Below, in pieces: positions 59,963 to 64,000 of a stretch of DNA of 64,000 nucleotides. Numbering within the stretch: position 1 is the stretch's first letter; the number at the start of each line of letters is the position of its first letter. The stretch lies in NCBI RefSeq assembly GCF_020524585.1, contig NZ_JAIVLK010000002.1, forward strand, positions 124,001 to 188,000, given 5' to 3'. The stretch comes from Celeribacter naphthalenivorans (GTDB lineage Bacteria; Pseudomonadota; Alphaproteobacteria; Rhodobacterales; Rhodobacteraceae). Below the pieces are notes generated by a model. That model did not search any database. It was not told the DNA's origin and saw nothing but the letters and a program-made list of their open reading frames with translations. The position numbers were made by a program, and so were the translations under genes.

Positions 59963-60892
59963 ATGCCTATTCAATTCATTCCCGGCCTTGGCGCAACCAC
60001 CGGTGCTCAGCCCTCGCAATCCGAAGACATGGCCCCGACAAAGGGAGATGCACAAGCCGGCGCAGGGGCGCTGAGTTCGAGCTCTCCGCTTGAGGAGATG
60101 AGGGCCCTTTTCGAATCCGCTCTCTTGAACAACGGAAATCGCGCGGGCCAAGACGGGGCCGCGGGCGGTGCTGGCGCGGAATGGGGCACAAACGATCTTT
60201 TTTCTGACCCCAATGATTTCGATTTGAACGGCAGCTTTGGACGGTTGGAAGCGGCCGCAGAGAAACTGACCCAAGCCGGGATGGATCCGCTTGAGGTGTT
60301 GAATGAGCTTCTGGGCGAATTGGGCGCCGCCGAAGATCTTGCGGCGCTGATGATTGAATTTGCCTCCATGGGGCGTCAAAACGCGCTCGATCAACGTCTC
60401 AGCGCGCGCGATCAGGCGCGGGCCGATCTGGAGGGGCAGGCGCAAACCATGCGCGAGGCCGCCGTCACGCAGCTCGTGGTCTCCGTCGTCTCGACCGCCG
60501 CCGCCGTGGGGGCGTCGGTTGTCTCCTTCAAGGGGGCGGGGCAGGCCGGCAAGCTGGCGGGGGCTGCGAAAGACGCTTCTATGGAAGGGGCATCCGAGAT
60601 GTCCACGGCGCTCAACACGCAGGCCCAGAACGTCAGCACGCGCGCACAGGCGGTGTCCGGGTTGATCAATGCGGGCTCCTCTGCGGGCGAAGGCGGCGGC
60701 AATATGATCTCGAAGAACATCGAAGCCGGGGGGCAGGAACTGGCCGCAAAAGCGCAGACCGAACAATCGAATGCCGAATTGGGCAAGAGCGTCATGGACG
60801 ATTTCAAGGACTTGGTGCGCTCCATCATTCAGTTCCTGAAAGATCAACAACAGGCCGAGATCGATCGCATGGCCACAACCACCCGGATTTGA
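59963..60892 (+). CDS. sctB: SctB-like type III translocator (YopD class)
   Basis: The 309-residue protein has a long polar N-terminus, one hydrophobic helix near residues 172-192 (AVTQLVVSVVSTAAAVGASV), and a helical C-terminus (LGKSVMDDFKDLVRSIIQFL). This fits the small translocator. AAGGA precedes the ATG by ten bases. It pairs with the SctE-like protein upstream. Confidence 0.7.
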   Translation: MPIQFIPGLGATTGAQPSQSEDMAPTKGDAQAGAGALSSSSPLEEMRALFESALLNNGNRAGQDGAAGGAGAEWGTNDLFSDPNDFDLNGSFGRLEAAAEKLTQAGMDPLEVLNELLGELGAAEDLAALMIEFASMGRQNALDQRLSARDQARADLEGQAQTMREAAVTQLVVSVVSTAAAVGASVVSFKGAGQAGKLAGAAKDASMEGASEMSTALNTQAQNVSTRAQAVSGLINAGSSAGEGGGNMISKNIEAGGQELAAKAQTEQSNAELGKSVMDDFKDLVRSIIQFLKDQQQAEIDRMATTTRI

Positions 60893-60893
60893 G

Positions 60894-61427
60894 ATGCAAC
60901 GCAGTTTTCCGTCTTCGCGAGGTCCCGAGGTTGCCGATGCCGTGACCCGCATCTGGCAGGTGCTGGGCCTCTCCGCTCCGATGGAGCCGATCGGCGCGCG
61001 GTTCGATTTCGAGCTTGAGGACACGCCCGTCGAGATTGCGCGCACCCCTGATGGGGCGGCGCTTCGGATCACCGCCACGCTTGGTCACCTCGCTGGCGAC
61101 CCGCATCTGTGCGATGATCAGCTGTCGCGGCTTTTGAGGCTCTCGCTTGCGCTGGTCGGCGTGAACCGTGCGGTGCTGAGTTTTCCGGCGGGGCAGGATG
61201 CGGCACGGATCGCCGAGCTGTCGCGCCCGGATCATGCGCCCGAGGCCGTCTATGCGGAGATCGTGATCGCAGAGGCCGCAGAGGCGGTCGAGGCGCTGCG
61301 CGAGTTGATGCAGTGGCGCAGTTTTGCCGGGGATGTCATCGCGCCGGTGGGCCAGTCCCCCGACGCGGGCGCCCCTGTGGCCCCTCGGGCGCTTGACCCC
61401 GCCGATATGGTCATTTTCCAACCTTGA
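60894..61427 (+). CDS. CesT-like type III secretion chaperone 2
   Basis: The 177-residue protein has the class I chaperone pattern (RIWQVLGLSAPMEP, FDFELEDTPVEIARTPDGAA, LSRLLRLSLALVGVNRAVLS) and an acidic, helical C-terminal end. It is one base beyond the SctB-like stop, so translation is coupled. Its client is probably an effector or a translocator. Confidence 0.65.
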   Translation: MQRSFPSSRGPEVADAVTRIWQVLGLSAPMEPIGARFDFELEDTPVEIARTPDGAALRITATLGHLAGDPHLCDDQLSRLLRLSLALVGVNRAVLSFPAGQDAARIAELSRPDHAPEAVYAEIVIAEAAEAVEALRELMQWRSFAGDVIAPVGQSPDAGAPVAPRALDPADMVIFQP

Positions 61428-61453
61428 ACCCCCTGCCGATGAGAAACTCTGAC

Positions 61454-61909
61454 ATGTCCCCTGATACCCTGCCCATTGGTCTCGCCGCTCAGTTTGGCCT
61501 GTCCCGCAACGATCTGTTGCCTGTCGCCCGACAAGCGCGCCAGAAATTGAACAGCGGCCAGCCTAAAGAGGCGCTTTCGCTGTTCGGTCAGCTGGTGCTG
61601 GGCTGCCCCGATGATCGCGATTTTCAGATCGGTCTGGCCCATGCCGCTCTGGCCTCAGACGAGCCTGAGCTGGCGCTTCAGGCCGCGACGGCGGCCATCG
61701 TTTTTGAGCCGACCCGCGCGGATGGCTATCTTTTGTCGGGCCGTGCCTGTTTGGCCCTCGAAGACTTCGGCGCAGCCGAGGAGGATTTCGCGGAGGCCGT
61801 CACCCGCGCCGCCAGCACCACGCCGGAGGGTGAAAGCCAGGCCGCCATCGGCCAAGTGGCGCAGAGCTGTCTGGACGCGCTCAAGACCGCTTTGATGGCG
61901 CATGGCTGA
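61454..61909 (+). CDS. TPR chaperone-like protein of the type III locus (1)
   Basis: The 151-residue protein has TPR-like helix pairs (QKLNSGQPKEALSLFGQLVL, IGLAHAALASDEPELALQA, ADGYLLSGRACLALEDFG). It resembles LcrH-type chaperones without being typical. The start is uncertain (TTG 61424, ATG 61439 or ATG 61454). It overlaps the next gene by 8 bp. Confidence 0.6.
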   Translation: MSPDTLPIGLAAQFGLSRNDLLPVARQARQKLNSGQPKEALSLFGQLVLGCPDDRDFQIGLAHAALASDEPELALQAATAAIVFEPTRADGYLLSGRACLALEDFGAAEEDFAEAVTRAASTTPEGESQAAIGQVAQSCLDALKTALMAHG

Positions 61910-62480
61910 TCTCAATCTGACCCAGGATTTGACCCATGACCTGACCCCGGCGGAGCAGGTGGCGATGCGGCAGGCTCTGGTGGGCCTCGCCGGGCAGACG
62001 GGGTTTGCCTATGACCGTGTGTTCGACGCTCTCACGGCGGGGCAGAGCCTTGTCGAGGCGCTGAACCTGCCGTCGGAGATTGTCGATTTGCTCTATGCCC
62101 AAGCCTTCGCGCGGTTCAACGCGGGCGATATTTCGACGGCTCAAAGCCTGTTTCTGGCGCTCACGCTGATCGCGCCCGAAGTGCGGGACCATTGGTTGGG
62201 CCTCGGCATTTGTTTGCGGCGGTCGGGCGAGGCGCAGGGTGCACCCGAGGCGGCGCAGGCCGCGTTTCTGAGGGCCGAAGAGATCGCCCCCGACGATCCG
62301 GCGGTGCAGTTTCACCTGACCGAGTTGATGTGCCAGCGCCGGGACTGGCATGGCGCCGAGGGGCATCTCAAACGTTTCATCGCCTTGCCCGAGACGGCGG
62401 CGCGGCTTCGGTTGATCCCTGAGATGCGCAAACTCGCCACCCTGCTCGAAACGCAACTGACGCGCAAAGGCAAAGCATGA
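61902..62480 (+). CDS. LcrH-like TPR chaperone of the type III locus (2)
   Basis: The 192-residue protein has TPR units very like the LcrH gene at 58374 (VDLLYAQAFARFNAGDISTA, LGLGICLRRSGEAQG, QFHLTELMCQRRDWHGAEGH). It is probably a second class II chaperone or a sorting protein. Overlaps both neighbours (8 and 4 bp). Confidence 0.65.
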   Translation: MADLNLTQDLTHDLTPAEQVAMRQALVGLAGQTGFAYDRVFDALTAGQSLVEALNLPSEIVDLLYAQAFARFNAGDISTAQSLFLALTLIAPEVRDHWLGLGICLRRSGEAQGAPEAAQAAFLRAEEIAPDDPAVQFHLTELMCQRRDWHGAEGHLKRFIALPETAARLRLIPEMRKLATLLETQLTRKGKA

Positions 62481-63163
62481 GCGGGCCGGAGGGGCTTTCC
62501 GATCTGCTGCACGCCGTGCTTCAGCGCGAGATTGACCGGCTGGACATCGACAGGGCTGAGAGTGACATCCCTGAGGGGGACGACATCGAGACAGAGGAAG
62601 GGGGGGCGGCTGAGATCGCGCCCGGTCTCGGTGCGCTGTTCGTGCCACATTTCCCCGCGATCGAGACGTTCTCCGAAGGGGCGGCCCTGAGCCTCTCGGA
62701 ACTCAGCCCGCCCGTCGATTGGCGCGATACGGACGGGGCGGCGCCGACGGCCTTTATGGAAACGCTTGTGGTGCTGAACGCCGCCATGGTGCCCGGCTGG
62801 CCCTTCTCGTCGAGCCTGCTGCGCGATGCGCCGATGCTGCCTCTGCCTGTGAAACCCGTGGTGTCCGAGCCGGGGGGCGAAATGTCAGAGAAAGAGCGCG
62901 CGCAATATCTGGCCAGCCTCATGGCTCCCTATCGCGAGGCGCTGTTGCGGCTGCGCAAGCTGTTGCGTGACATCGAACGGCTCGATCCGGCGGAGGCGGA
63001 AGGCGCTTTTCGGGCCTTGATGCAAATGCTTGGCATGGTGGCGCAGGCGGTGCGCGAGGCCTTGGACCTCAAAGATGCCGGGCTGCGGGTGGCTGAGGAA
63101 TTGGCGCTGGCCAACCCGTCGCCGCAAGGCCCCGGATCTAAGCGGCATCGCTACCGGCTTTGA
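62477..63163 (+). CDS. unknown protein of the type III locus
   Basis: A 228-residue protein with an acidic first half, a Pro-rich middle and a helical C-terminus (YREALLRLRKLLRDIERLD, LMQMLGMVAQAVREALDL). There is no membrane helix or signal peptide. The ATGA overlap with the TPR gene shows it belongs to this operon. Its helical tail could suit an effector or a SctQ/SctK-like accessory protein, but I cannot assign it. Its end overlaps the convergent next gene by 26 bp. Confidence 0.6.
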   Translation: MSGPEGLSDLLHAVLQREIDRLDIDRAESDIPEGDDIETEEGGAAEIAPGLGALFVPHFPAIETFSEGAALSLSELSPPVDWRDTDGAAPTAFMETLVVLNAAMVPGWPFSSSLLRDAPMLPLPVKPVVSEPGGEMSEKERAQYLASLMAPYREALLRLRKLLRDIERLDPAEAEGAFRALMQMLGMVAQAVREALDLKDAGLRVAEELALANPSPQGPGSKRHRYRL

Positions 63164-63773
63164 GCGCGCGCCGCCTCATCAACCAGAGCAGGGCGAAAAG
63201 CCCAAGAGCACATCCCAAGAGGTTGCTCAGACGAAACACAAGGGTTTGAAGCCGCGGCCACAGTGCGGGCGAGGCGGACGTCTCTTGTCCGCGCGGCATC
63301 ACATCGCCTGCGCCTTGATGCAAGAGGACCGCCAGACGCGCTTCGAAGCCGTCACGCGAGGCGCCGCGGTTCGCGAGGGCCAGAAACCCCTGACGCCAGC
63401 CCGCCGGGGTGGCCAGAGCCTCAGGGACGGTGATTTCGATCCACTCCTGCCCCTGCAGGGTTGCGGCGGCCTGATCGTAATGCACGTGCGAGAGGACAAA
63501 AAGGAGAGCCGGTTGCGTCGGATCGGGCCGCTCTGACACCGGGTGCAGCCCCGTCTCATCGAGATCGTAGACCGTCACACCGGGGTGCAACCGCGCCCAA
63601 AGGGCATCGACCAAGGCGGCGGGGCCTTGGGGCGTTTGCCGATGGCCCGCCGCCTTGTCCGGCGCAGGCATGAGGGCGACCAGCGTCAGGGCCACCATCG
63701 AGACCGCCAAAAGATTGGCGGCCATATCGGGAAGCCAGCGCCACGAACTTTGGGGCGGAGTCACGGCGCGCAT
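63138..63773 (-). CDS. membrane protein with N- and C-terminal helices, unknown
   Basis: The 211-residue protein has a membrane helix near residues 17-37 (MAANLLAVSMVALTLVALM) and one near 178-197 (LSNLLGCALGLFALLWLM), with a periplasmic region of about 140 residues. The start WLPDMAANLLAVSMVALTL is reminiscent of ExbD/TolR, but the C-terminal helix is not. The ATG at 63773 overlaps the end of the upstream partial gene by 13 bp. Whether it serves the type III system is open. Confidence 0.6.
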   Translation of the reverse strand: MRAVTPPQSSWRWLPDMAANLLAVSMVALTLVALMPAPDKAAGHRQTPQGPAALVDALWARLHPGVTVYDLDETGLHPVSERPDPTQPALLFVLSHVHYDQAAATLQGQEWIEITVPEALATPAGWRQGFLALANRGASRDGFEARLAVLLHQGAGDVMPRGQETSASPALWPRLQTLVFRLSNLLGCALGLFALLWLMRRRALKAGSDAA

Positions 63774-64000
63774 GACAATTTTCCCTCAGACAGATGACGC
63801 TCGCAGGCCGTGCTGCGGCGGATCAGGGTGATCTCTTGCCCGCCAAGCTGCGCCAGACGCGATTCCGTCAAAAACGCCGCTTCGCGCCCGTCGGGGTCGA
63901 TGATCAATGTGACGGGGGCGGTTGTGAGGAGGGCCGTGCTGAGCGCATCGAGGGGGATGTGCTCGGAGGGGGAAAGCCAAAGCCCGGTTTCACTGGCGAT
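63761..64000 (-). CDS. C-terminal part of an unknown protein (5' end outside window)
   Basis: An open frame from the window edge gives the last 79 residues before the TGA at 63761-63763. It contains APVTLIIDPDGREAAFLTES and GGQEITLIRRST, a beta-rich pattern a little like the periplasmic half of ExbD/TolR, but this is too short for an assignment. It is coupled to the membrane protein gene that follows. Confidence 0.5.
   Translation of the reverse strand: MASETGLWLSPSEHIPLDALSTALLTTAPVTLIIDPDGREAAFLTESRLAQLGGQEITLIRRSTACERHLSEGKLSCAP

Overview
The window looks like a piece of chromosome from a Rhodobacterales (Roseobacter-group) alphaproteobacterium. The grounds are the high GC, the dense ATGA-overlapping operons, an RNase E with a long acidic insertion, DUF1176 and CcdA proteins of the kind common in that group, and a DctD-like regulator without a GAFTGA loop. 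Assignments are from reading the sequence only; no database search was run.

Layout. 1-5.3 kb: tail of an unknown gene, DUF1176 exported protein, purQ, and a DctB/DctD-type two-component pair. 5.3-7.6 kb: two lower-GC paralogous membrane proteins and an FMN reductase. 7.5-11.3 kb: rne with a long leader. 11.4-14.8 kb: ccdA, a membrane alpha/beta hydrolase, a cytochrome P450. 14.9-19.45 kb: cysK, an MscS-type channel, an alanyl-tRNA editing protein, tRNA-Ser(GGA).

20.4-40.3 kb is an accessory island directly after the tRNA. It holds three very acidic Leu/Gly/Asp repeat proteins, two of them with a BapA-prefix-like N-terminus and one with a 135-residue Asp-Ala tract. It also holds a four-gene export operon (TolC, ABC transporter with C39-like domain, HlyD adaptor, and a small Omp85/BamA-like barrel), a NarL-type regulator, a hybrid kinase, a degenerate receiver-like protein, a strongly folded leader RNA in front of a 63-residue peptide, and a 1095-residue CapA-containing protein. 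A TAC-N4-GTA-like motif recurs upstream of these units. I read the island as a surface adhesin or biofilm-matrix export system with its own control.

40.4-49.7 kb: one long minus-strand operon joins a 5-oxoprolinase-like set (PxpA, PxpB, PxpC), a free biotin carboxylase and a biotin carrier protein (together resembling a split urea carboxylase), and a complete ABC importer with a TorT-like binding protein. A divergent LysR gene faces it across a perfect 11-bp palindrome.

49.7-64 kb: part of a type III secretion locus, unusual for this group: SctD, a GspD-like lipoprotein secretin, SctT, SctW, two CesT-like chaperones, LcrH/TPR chaperones, and two translocator-like proteins. SctN, SctV, SctR, SctS, SctU, SctJ and SctQ were not seen and would have to lie outside the window. 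Two T3SS intergenic regions carry a GTGAC-N4-RTCAC palindrome that also occurs upstream of rne.
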